Assembly (NCBI GenBank): GCA_035772785.1
Contig: JAOCPU010000061.1
Span: 119,736-183,735 of the forward strand
Reading direction: 5' to 3'
Length of the DNA: 64,000 nucleotides
Source: Phlebiopsis flavidoalba
Lineage: Eukaryota > Basidiomycota > Agaricomycetes > Polyporales > Phanerochaetaceae
In this document: positions 1 through 9,402 of the stretch, piece by piece
Layout: each line of letters starts with the position of its first letter
How positions within the stretch are numbered: position 1 is the first letter of the stretch
Made by a program: the position numbers and the translations under genes
The notes under the pieces: model-generated
The model's input: the letters and a program-made list of their open reading frames with translations, nothing else
Told to the model about the DNA's origin: nothing
The model's database searches: none

Positions 1-1055
1 AAATCCGGCCTTTAACGTTTGCTCTAGTTTATGGCCTGAGTCCCAGACTTTCAGCAGGCAGCTCGTAAACGAACTTCAGCGTTCCAATATTCCGGCTCTG
101 AATGGATTTATTGATTTCTGATCAATGAGCAATTCCTTGCGCCCATACTGATATGACTGCCTCAGCACATTGACTACGGACGGTCATAGTGGCCAGATGC
201 TCGTATCAAATGCGATATCACGGAATATCGTAGGAAGTTCTACGGACGGTCATAGTGGCCAGATGCTCGTATCAAATGCGATATCACGGAAAGGGAATGA
301 CGAGACGTGAGTAGGCGGGAGCCCGAGCCCGAGGCTTCAGCGGGAATTCCCGTGTTACGTAACACTAAATGGAGGGCGGCCACAGTTTACGAAGTCGTCC
401 TGTCCGTCTTACTTCGTGTTCGCCCTCCAGCTCGAGAAACAGAGCCTCTGCCGCATTTGCGCGCCAATATCGTTGAAAGGGTATGCACAGCGTCGCTCAT
501 AGCTGCGCCTTGCTGAAGCTCACTCCGATCCGGTAAAGGTTTGATTTGCTCCAAGGTCCAAGGTCTTCCGAGCCTTTCACCGGCCGGTTTCCCACCGAAC
601 GAGCTTGTCATAATAGGCCCCGGATGCTGCGGCTCGCCGAGGCCATCCGGTGGTGATCTGCTGATCTGCACCCGTCGAAGCCGAGGAAAGGAATCGGCGC
701 GGAGTACTCACTTTGCACAATCTGACACCCAAACCGTTCCTCCAGAAGCTTGCTCATGTCGGATAGCGACAAGGGTCAAACGGTAAACCTGTCTTCTGGT
801 GAGTAAATGTTCTCTCATGCTCAGTCACACTGCGACGGGGGTAGGGCCAACCTCAGCATGGCTGTACTCGCAGCCGGAAGAACGTCCTCATTAGACTCCA
901 CGCATTGCATCTCGAGAAAGCTACTTAGATAGCTGGCGCTGACGCTCCGTCGCTATGCTTCTTTCCGATACGGCATCATCACATTGACTCTGCGTACAGT
1001 ATAAACCCCAAACCTTCGAGCCATCTCGCCTAATCTCCCCTCCGTCTCTTCAACC
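1..1055. other. 5' region without a recognised gene
   Basis: No recognisable protein is encoded here. The stretch holds the 52-bp duplication at 174-291, listed separately, and the promoter-side DNA of the membrane protein that begins near 1056. The sequence ATAAACCCC near 1000 could be a TATA-like element for that gene. Open frames at 307-786 are short and resemble nothing I know. Confidence 0.5.
174..291. repeat. 52-bp direct duplication, 66-bp period
   Basis: Two identical 52-bp copies lie at 174-225 and 240-291, both beginning CTACGGACGG and ending ATCACGGAA, with a 14-bp spacer. They are base-for-base identical although the recognised genes in the window are full of indels, so the copying is recent or an assembly artefact. 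No coding function is visible. Confidence 0.9.
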
Positions 1056-2596
1056 ATGGTGGAAGCACTGGTACAGCTCAAGAGAAGTCATCTTCCTGCC
1101 ATTTTTCTCATTGCTGGAACTGAAAAAGCACCGTGATGTTCACGTACAGTCACCAGCGCAGTCTGCTCGTTCTTTGCAGTGGTGATCACATCCTTTCGCC
1201 TCTACATGCGCAGAGACAGGTATTGGTGGGATGATGCGTGCGCATTCCTATCCATGATATTCCTATTCGTCCAAATCGCTGCTGTTTTCATGCACCTTGA
1301 TAATCCATGTAAGCTACCGCCGCGCTATCAGCCTCGCATTCCATTAAACGACCTGAATCTTTAGACCAACTATCTCATTTGGACAACATTGCCGCGTACT
1401 ATATCATGGCAATGACATGGTATGCAGTCATAATATGGTAAGTCTCCGGTCGATTGTTTCTCATCTCTTTCGCCAACCCGGAGCAGGATGGCACGGCTGG
1501 CAATTCTTTATTCGGTCATACGGATAGACCCCAATCCTAAGACTCGAAAGGTGCGCACCCTCCTAACACGTGATCACCATGTCGTTGACTTCGCGAGAAG
1601 ATCTTGCATCTTGTTGGCGTCATATTTATCATTGTTCTCTTAGTGCTAAACGCGCAGCTATTTTGGGTGGGCTTCATGAAGCTGATGTACTCCATTTTTA
1701 TGTTGATACCGTATGCAGGTGTGTCAGCCGATGCCGGCATGGAGAAAGGAGGCATCTCCTCAGTGTCCTCTCGATAAACAGGTCGCAATCTGCCAGCTCG
1801 TCAGTGAGTAATATCTGCTACTCTTTGCGCGCGCATGCTGACGATTATTCATTCAGCTGATATTCTTGCGGATTTGCTCCTCATTGCTGCTCCCCTTCGA
1901 CTCATTTGGCATATGACGCGCGATTGATGGAACTCGCAGACGCCTCATGATCATCTTTTCAACGAGCATCGTTACGAAACGTAAGCTCGCAGCATCACTC
2001 TTATAGCGGACAGTGCGCTGACCATGAAACATGTTACGACGATTAGGATCGTTGTCGCTTGTGCACGTTCCCGCGTTCATTTTTGAGAACGCAGGTATTT
2101 TTCAAGGTCGTCATCTCCGCTAACGGTCGAGGTAGGCGAACATCGACACGTACCCCCGTCATATGTGGGCTGACCCTCACAAAACTACTATAGAACAACG
2201 TTCTCACTCATCGTGTGCAACCTTCCTCGTAGTGGTGACTGCGGTTATGCGTACAGCCATTGGGAAACCCGAGGAGGAAACCGACCACACCAACCACATC
2301 GACATTCGGCTGGCGCGTCGCCACGCGGAGGACGAACGTTACCGGAACGACAAACTCTGACACCGCGCAAGATATCACGACTGTCAACCTGCGCGATCGC
2401 ACCACCCACAGCGTTAGCACACAAAACCCGGTCCTCACCCGTCTCGACCAAAATCCGCACCATGGACAGCGATGAGGAGCGCAAGGCCGGTGATCCACAA
2501 CAAGTCGACAACATCGCGAAACCGAAAAGCAGTATCGTATGGATCACGCCCGAGAAGCTTCAAAGTGATGAGTCGAAGGAAGACGTCGGCAAATAG
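1056..2596 (+). CDS. Fungal rhodopsin-like multi-spanning membrane protein (fragmented)
   Basis: Several exons read as a fungal polytopic membrane protein resembling the fungal rhodopsin-domain or PTH11-like group. A first helix region (about 1153-1310) contains RLYMRRDRYWWDDACAF followed by a hydrophobic FLFVQIAAVFMHL. A second (about 1377-1438) contains AAYYIMAMTWYAVIIW, then RLAILYSVIRIDPNP. A third contains VLLVLNAQLFWV, a fourth ADILADLLLIAAPLRLIW (about 1857-1910), and the last is near VTAVMRTAIGK (about 2240). A hydrophilic tail ending DESKEDVGK stops at 2596. Introns of about 50 nt separate the blocks, for example from 1440 (donor GTAAGT). At least three single-base shifts break the frame. 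The start at 1056 is the nearest plausible ATG and is weak. Ligand and function are unknown; the family assignment rests on the helix motifs. Confidence 0.6.
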
Positions 2597-2898
2597 TCTA
2601 TCGTCTACTTGCGTGGTTCAATTTAAGTATGTTACGAGCCCGGAGAATGCGGTGTGTAGTATAATTCTTGTATTTATATTTTCTACACGGTCTCGCGCGG
2701 CCTTTATTGCTTTTCCGGGTCTTAACTCGGCGCATTCAACCCACGATCCTTATCACTGTCATGTACATAATAGTCACTTTCTGAATATTATATCCTCTAG
2801 TCTCATTTATTGATCACTTCACAGACGATGACGAAAGACAATTTATACACTCACAAGCCTCGCCGTACCCTGCCGTACCCCAAATTTCCGTGAGCTCC
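2597..2898. other. Short intergenic region
   Basis: This is AT-rich 3' flank of the membrane protein gene. The sequence CCGTACCCTGC is tandemly doubled just before the MITE at about 2863-2882. I see no gene here. Confidence 0.5.
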
Positions 2899-3444
2899 TG
2901 GTCTTATAGGACCCCTGACAATAGGGGAGGAACCCATCCCGAAGATTTTTCAAAACCGTCCCAGATATACGGACGGAAATCGCGCGACTTGGGCCAGATT
3001 TGTACGGATTTTCGACGGCGTCCGGCCTGCGGCCGGACCAATCTACGGAACTTTGGCGACGGGTTGTCAGTACCACTTTACTTACCCCTATTACTAATTT
3101 ACTTACTCCCATCACCAATCTTCTTACCCATCAGCGCGCGCGATGTGACCTCGCATTGCGCTGCTCCAATCTGGTTCCAATTCCTTCAAAGTCAGATTTG
3201 AAGAACCGCAACACTTCTCCCAGCTCATATTCGGACGCCGACGACCTGAGTGCCGTACGGACTTGGGGTCGGCCTCCGCCCAGGGCCAGCCATGCGTATA
3301 CGGACGGACGGGTTGGCATCCGGACCAAAATTTGGCCTCCGTATGCGGATGAGGCGACGGCTGGCGGGGCCTGCGGCCGCCAAATTTATACGGACGACGC
3401 CGTGGATGGGTTCTCCCCCTATTGTCAGGGGGTCCTGGTCTTAT
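2899..3444. mobile_element. Non-autonomous TIR element (MITE) with 9-bp target duplication
   Basis: The element occupies about 2908-3435. Its left end GGACCCCTGACAATAGGGG is mirrored by the right end, whose reverse complement reads GGACCCCCTGACAATAGGG. The similarity continues through GAACCCATCC, giving imperfect terminal inverted repeats of about 31 bp. The identical 9-mer TGGTCTTAT flanks it at 2899-2907 and 3436-3444. A 9-bp target duplication is usual for Mutator-like elements. The interior has further palindromic GC patches (GGCCTGCGGCC) and a degenerate TTACT(C/A)ACYCC repeat at 3070-3130. No transposase is encoded, and the open frames inside are by-products of the symmetry. Confidence 0.8.
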
Positions 3445-4305
3445 CGTCTCAGGATCTGGGAATCGATCGCTTGTGCGCTTCATACTGACACGTTTAGTAC
3501 GTGTTCCTCTTCAGTCATGACCTGAGTTGACGTTTCCCGGACAGGTTGTCTTTATGAACACAAGGGATAACGCCTAGACCGTCGGACTTCAAGACCTTAT
3601 CACTCCCACTGACGATCTTACAACCCATAGGCTGTACGGGCCGCATGACCTTCCCATCTCCAACCCGAAGGAAAACACAAGCTCCCCGTGCCGAACGACG
3701 AACTCTCACGAGAGCCACAGAAGCTAAAATCCTGCTGTAGACTCTCTGCCCTTCCGCCCGTCAGTCACGGCTCATCGTCAAGCAGGAACTTACGGAACAC
3801 GCGAAAATCCGGTGCCACAAAGCTCCCGGGCTTGTAAGCTTCTGTAAGTTGTGCTCAGTATGGATCTTCCTGCTGCCTTTACGAGACCGTGCCCTCTCAC
3901 AGACAGCCCATAATGATTATATTGTTTCAGGGCACAATGAGTCGAGGTCCACTGGGATATCCTCACGCGTATGTATTCTGCCCAATGACAGACCAAGCTT
4001 CACCGCATGTGTGCATCGGTCGTTCGCCAGAACCGTCACACAACGCCGAGACTCGGACATAACTTTGTGAGTCATGATGACTTCCTGTGAACCTCCCTTA
4101 CTCTAGATCCTGGCTCACGCAGATCCTACGGCTTCCTGGAGTCGGTAATGGCCCAGCTGTAGGAACAACACAACCTTGTTAGACGGCTATGAGATACTAA
4201 CGGAAGGACATTTCAGACTGGGCCATACGAAACTGCGCGCATAAACTATTTAAACACTCCTCATTCGACCTACCCTTCAGCCAGTTTTTGCTATCTCCTT
4301 CTATC
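3445..4305. other. Unassigned region upstream of secreted paralog C
   Basis: No protein family is recognisable. A TATTTAAACACTCC motif near 4248 is a reasonable TATA-like element for the secreted protein gene that starts at 4306. Confidence 0.45.
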
Positions 4306-5199
4306 ATGCTCTTCCCCAAGGCCTTTGTATCTCTCCTTGGCGTTGCGCACTTTTCGCTCTCGCTTCAATGAGCGCTAAAGGTGAGTATCATGTCCAGCGG
4401 AGCGCACTATGCAAGTCGCAGCCGGAGACTCAGACTGACTTGCTTCAGACCGCAGAGCGATTATGAAAGACTGCATCGCACATAACATGACGAGCTCGAA
4501 GACGATACAGGGCCGGTGAACACACGATCGAAATCAAGACCAGTTCATGCGGCGCGTTAAGAAGCGGCGCGAGCCCCCAAACGTGGTTTCTCTGCCATGA
4601 CGAGCACGTTACACCATGAGGGCGCGTCGATTCGCAGTGCACGGAACCTGCAATATGTCAGTGCGGCATTCAATGTGAGTTTTGGGTTTGAATCTCACTC
4701 AAGGGTAGTTTTTTGAAACAAGCACCCGTGCTATGTGCCTAGGCGTCCGCGTCGACATACCCAACGACATCTCATGCATCAACAGTGTGGATCCGGTCCC
4801 AGACCTCAATGATTGCCTCACCATGCAGAGCATATTGGTTAATGATCGTATGCCCAATTCACTACTTCAACGCGTGGATCTACTTTATTATGTCTCATAT
4901 CGGATATAGTTGCCACTTTTCTGGTGCCGCCGCCTCAGGAAGTCCTTTCTGTCGTATTTTGCTTCATGCGAGTTTGCTGCGTTCAACTTCCGGATAGTGG
5001 TGAAACGACAATAGAGTTATTGCTTCAATGATTTCGTAAAGTATATGATTTATTACGCCTTACAGAATAATCAAACCTAACGCGGTTTCAGGGAGACAGC
5101 GCAAATGAAATAGCCATACACTGTGGAGGAGAAGGAATATCTGCGGGCTCATGTGACCCGCGATCAATCATGCCGCTGACGACCTTTGAAGTTGTGTGA
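4306..5199 (+). CDS. Secreted cysteine-rich protein, paralog C
   Basis: This gene encodes a predicted secreted protein of a family also present at 5702-6581 and 7019-7854. The N-terminus MLFPKAFVSLLGVAHF looks like a signal peptide, with one frameshift before ALASMSAK. An intron follows (GTGAGTATC to TTCAG, about 4381-4447). The mature part shows KDCIAHN, TIEIKTSSCGAL, then CTEPAICQCGIQC interrupted by GTGAGT. The next exon has the DPVPDLNDCLTMQSILVN segment (about 4790-4850). CEFAAFNF and an IELCFNDF-like segment follow, then another intron (GTAAAG to TTTCAG) and a last exon ending SCDPRSIMPL...FEVV with TGA at 5197. Single-base shifts disturb at least four places. The function is unknown. 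The cysteine motifs and intron positions match paralogs A and B, which is the main evidence for a real gene. Confidence 0.65.
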
Positions 5200-5701
5200 G
5201 TCAAGCATGAATAATTAGCATGTAATGTCGCTTACTGACGACCGAGTATAGATAAACGGCAGGCATTGTCAAAATTAGATTTGCAAGTGTTTTGTAACTA
5301 GGCTGAAATAAGTGGTGTTTTCTCCGCTTAACACAACGACCAATGCGTCAGATTTCGTTGCATTGTAGCTTTGGCTCAATATTTCTTGGTATTTGTTTTC
5401 CTCGTGAGAATCGAGATTCTCTTCTGACAACTCCAAGTCTGAATGGTATCGTATCTATACATTATGCAAGTTTGCGCAAATTCCCGCGGAGGTGGTGGAA
5501 TACAAAGCTAGCAAGATAGTGTTTGACCTAATTTTGAAACTCGGGAAGTGTTGACAGACTACTAATAGCTCTCGATTTCGATCGTTTAATATTGATGAAA
5601 ACGGACGATAACGGGCGTATTCTATGATGAGTAGATCAAAATGGCATTGATGACGTCAAATCACAGTTTAAGTGTGTGCTATCTACTCTATAAAACATGT
5701 A
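5200..5701. other. Intergenic region between converging paralogs C and A
   Basis: This AT-rich stretch lies between the 3' ends of the plus-strand and minus-strand paralogs. It contains the short palindrome GAGAATCGAGATTCTC at about 5405-5420, which could form a hairpin. No gene is seen. Confidence 0.5.
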
Positions 5702-6581
5702 TCACCACGCGGTTGATGCTAGAAAATTCGACTGCAATGGCACTCGTTTGAAGGCTCACAAACACAACCCGCGTCCTGGTTTGCTAGGATACACACAGCA
5801 GAAAGCTGGAATGCCGCAATCGCCTATGGAAGAATGAATCCTCATGCAAATGCGATAAAAAAAATAAGCAAAACGCTTACGAAAATCGTCTATACAATAT
5901 TCCACCTCGGTATCTAGGAGGTTGAGTGCAGCAAAGGTACATGTACCCACTGTGGCTGTGGCCACATTTTGAAACTCAATGAGGAAGTTAGAAGCTACGC
6001 CAAAAAGGTAGTAACCTGTGAGTCATCTTGGAACAGTGAATCCTGCGACAGACACTTACGCCGAGGGATATTGAGAAGCTGCGCCGCAAGCTGAAGACAG
6101 TCGATCTGGTTCGGAACGGGGTCCACTGGTCGAAGCGCATCCTCCAGAGCCTTAATTGAGATGAGAACGTATGCTTATGAAGCAGTCGATATTTGCTCAC
6201 ATAGTTTGCCGCACTGGCATTCTGCCGGCTTTGAGCACTCCAGGGAAGAGCGACGACTCAATCCTTCTGGCCGGAACATTGTCGAAACATTAAGGGGCAC
6301 TACTAGTCGTTGGAGGTTCGGACATGGCACAACTTTGAGCTCTAGTCCCGTTTCTTAGAGATCCGAATGGATAATCTTTGCGTTGGTAGATGCGTTAGCG
6401 AGACACTCTTGATTTGCCTCGAGTGGGACGAACGAGCTAATAGTATGAGGGTACCTGTGAGCTTTGTCTGGAATACGAACAATAGTAAAATGCGTACTAG
6501 AAGCGGTCGCTGCTGAGGCTACAGACTGTAAGAGCAAGAATTGTTGGGAGAAGCGGGTGGGAGAACGGTGTGCGAAAGCAT
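5702..6581 (-). CDS. Secreted cysteine-rich protein, paralog A
   Basis: A minus-strand member of the same family as 4306-5199. The start at 6581 gives MLSHTVLP and a hydrophobic LLLQSVASAATASS stretch after one shift, a plausible signal peptide. A TATATAAG box lies about 70 bp upstream on the coding strand. Conserved segments in order are ANQECLANAS, LELKVVPCPNL, CSKPAECQCGKLCE at an intron donor (GTGAGC), ALRPVDPVPNQIDCLQLAAQLLN, ATATVGTCTFAALNLL, TEVEYCIDDF at a second donor (GTAAGCG), then AFQLSAVCILANQDAGCVC. The stop is either TAG at 5719 or TGA at 5702, depending on which frame is original. At least three frameshifts are visible. Intron positions match paralogs B and C. Role unknown; secretion is inferred from the N-terminus only. 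Confidence 0.65.
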
Positions 6582-7018
6582 TTTTGGATATCTGAAAGTG
6601 GAATATAATTCCGTGACAGGGGAGTCGCAGAACCAGTGCGGTACTTATATAAGAAAGTACCTCCGCGGTTTATTGCCCATTTCAAGCTTCTATCGGAGTT
6701 AATACCATGTAATCGCAAGATGCGTGCTCATTTGGAGGGTCCAGTCATTTTGACAGAATGACTCACGCTGTCGTCGGTGACTGATGAAAGCCTGATCTTT
6801 CGCTTGGCAGTATACCGTTCAGTTGCTGGTGTCAAGGTGAACGAACTAGACACGTGCATCGTACAGTGACTTGGATGGGTTTCCGATACCGGTTTTGAAA
6901 GTTATGAAATAGAAGACTACAGACACAGTGTCCATATAACTCTCTGACGATTTTACAGGAGATTCCGAAGGGATTCACAGCGACGTTGGATAGAATCAAG
7001 GACCCTACTACTGCAGAT
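6582..7018. promoter_or_regulatory. Promoter-side spacer between paralogs A and B
   Basis: This is the upstream region of paralog A, transcribed leftwards. The best element is TTATATAAG at about 6649-6657, which on the minus strand is a TATA-like box for the start at 6581. No other feature is recognised. Confidence 0.4.
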
Positions 7019-7854
7019 CTAGTCAAACCGCGCGAATTCCCACCGCAATGGCATTGTTGGCCGGCTCTCGCATATTCCAGAGTCAAAGCCCGCAGGTACG
7101 CATGCCTGGGCAAGTTGCAAGCCTATGGTGGGTCTAAATATACAAATCATGCTCAGCGCGTTAGTCAGAAAAGACAGCGTAATGGTATACCCAGTCATCC
7201 TGACAAAATTCGATCTCGGTCTCCCGCAGGTTAAAGACTAGAACCTGGCAGGTGCCGAGGGAGGTTGAGGAAAACGTTCCAGGCTCGAGGAAGAAGTTTT
7301 TGGAAGCCTAAGTAAAAGAGGCAACTGCGTGAAGAGCACTATAAGGCAGATCAAGAGGTGAATATACCGTCGCCGGACGAAAAGAGTTGCTGAAGCTTTT
7401 GACAGTCTGTAGTCAGTGGAACAGGTAGGCCATTGTTTGTACACTGCCCAGAGCCTACCAATACAAAGTATGCATTGTCAACTTAACACGCGGTATGTGA
7501 AAGGCACTCACAGGTCTGTCCACACTGACACTCTGCCGGCTTTGTACACTCTGAGGCAGATCGACTGAGCAAATTAGTATGTTCTGGTAGCGATATTTTG
7601 TGGCCCAAGAGAAGGCTCGAGGTAGCACGTTCGGGCACTTCACGGTCTTGATATCGATGGATTCCTCGTTGAATTTGAGCGTTTCGGTTCTTAGAACATT
7701 TGCTGCCAGGCACTCTTGAATTTGAGAAAGCGAGGCTAAGCGTGACGGTTAGCCATCAACATATCCCCGAAGGTAATCCGCTCACGGGAGATTCTAGCAG
7801 CGGAGCTGGCCCAGCCAAAAGAGACAAAGCCACGAGAGAATTATAAAAATACAT
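7019..7854 (-). CDS. Secreted cysteine-rich protein, paralog B
   Basis: A minus-strand member of the family. MYFYNSLVALSLLAGPAP is a good signal peptide and is followed by an exact 50-nt intron (GTGAGC to CTTAG). Conserved segments are IQECLAAN, SIDIKTVKCPN, ECTKPAECQCGQTC at the second donor (GTGAGTG), GQCTNNGLPVPLTTDCQKLQ, LGTCQVLVFNL, TEIEFCQDDW at a third donor (GTATAC), then LQLAQACVPAGFDSGICESR and a tail with MPLRWEF ending in TAG at 7019-7021. An ATAAAAGGCG box lies about 65 bp upstream. It is the best preserved of the three paralogs but still needs two or three frame changes. Function unknown; the even cysteine spacing suggests a disulfide-stabilised extracellular protein. Confidence 0.68.
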
Positions 7855-9040
7855 GGTCCCGATTGAGCTCACTTGCGCATGAGCCTAAGACCCTAATTAT
7901 AAGCTTTGGTCGCCTTTTATTCCCCAAAGACAACAATAACATACCGAAGAATGCTTGGCACTACAGCGTGGCCAGATGAAGCCGTGTTGGTCTACGAAAG
8001 ATCAGCTCTTGCCATTGTCGGCGTGCGTTTGCCCGCGCGCAGACGCTGACAGGGGATCTTGCAATAGAGTCCCAGGAACCATCATCCATCTCCGAGGACA
8101 TGAGAACCATCGTTGAAATGTGCCCCTATATAGCGGCAGTAGCAACGTGGCGGACGAGTTTAAAAATCACAAAAAAATTGCAATTAGGGTGTAAAACTGG
8201 CAAATGCGAGGATATGTATAATTTCAGGATTAGACACGGCTAGACCGCACTTGCATTCTGAGCTCTGAACAAAACATGTGCTCAACTTTGTTGATTGAGG
8301 CCATCCCACTGAATAGCGATGCTCTTGGTTCAGGTGCATGGCTTCGGCCGCCGATGTGCACGGCCCGCAGCAGTAGGCGCTCAGTGGTGACCGGGGGGGT
8401 AAGTCCCATCACGTACCCGGCCTCGTGGGTTTGTGGGGCACGTCCGGCAAACTCCGGTGTCCAGCTTTCAATGACCGTCGATCACGTTCCAAGGACAGCC
8501 TGTGATGTACGGCCGCTCTGTGGCCCGCGTGGATCAAACCAGGTGAGCTTGTTCTTTCAATGAAATTTTTTTTACTGCCGTATATCAACTACACACCACA
8601 GACAAAAAAAGCTAATTCCACTGACACAGCTGTCACAGAAGCTATGGCTCCGGATGCCAACCAACGTGCAAGTAAAGTACTCAAAGGACCGTTGGTGTCG
8701 AGGTCCCATACATATTTAGGTATGTCCCGAGGCTCTCGGAAGCTGGATTTGCTCGGAAAAGCTGTCCCTGTACTTGAAACCCGTGGTGATGAGGGTAAGT
8801 ATGCAATGGGGATCTACTTCTCACGTTCGACGTACTTTCCCGCAAAGGGGGGATTTTTGCCCCCCAAATTACCACTGTGCGTGAAGGTGCTACTACGGTG
8901 GCGCCCAACATATAGAATTCTTCACGTGAAAAAATGGGCTGTAATGGTTTGCTGTGCGAGGATAAAAGCACGAGGGGTCAGAACAAAATGTCCCAACGTT
9001 AAGCCCGCCTGTCAGTCGCCCATCGGAGCACCTTTGAGCC
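7855..9040. other. Unassigned region
   Basis: The first 100 bp are promoter of paralog B. The remainder contains a 216-codon open frame at 8560-9210 whose translation resembles no family and is compositionally irregular, so I do not call it. GGGGGGTAAGT at about 8394 resembles a splice donor in isolation. Confidence 0.4.
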
Positions 9041-9402
9041 ATGTTTGCCAGCGAAACTCGTCACGGTTATTGTCCTTACTGCTCTTCTTGCTACTGTCGC
9101 GATCACTTCGGTCTGACGGCCCGGCTCAGAGTATCAGATCACACTCTACTCCGAGACCCAATGGTTCACTTGACCTCAACCTTACTTGGAAGATCGGGAA
9201 AGTCAGTTGAGGGACTGCATTGCGAACAAATGTCATTGAGACGAACACAACTCCAATCTCGGGCCCACATACCATCGCGATGAAGTTCTCTCTACTTGTC
9301 CCGAGTTTGGGCAAACTCTCAATCCCAGTCTGCTGTCAAGTCTTCCTAATGAGCGGGCTGGTACTCATTGGTCTAGCCAGCGGCCCTCAGAGTGTGTTAT
9401 AA
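9041..9402 (+). CDS. Possible small secreted protein (weak)
   Basis: After MFA and a one-base shift, the frame reads KLVTVIVLTALLATVAITSV, a convincing hydrophobic signal peptide. SEYQITLYSETQWFT follows, which could be the first strand of a small beta-rich secreted domain. Downstream frames diverge and I cannot follow a conserved protein to its end, so the right boundary is only the last stop of one frame. Treat this as a signal-peptide-like start with an uncertain body. Confidence 0.3.

Noticed and set aside
8560..9210. 216-codon plus-strand frame
   Set aside because: No motif, no signal peptide and irregular composition; it crosses the better-supported signal-peptide start at 9041 in another frame.
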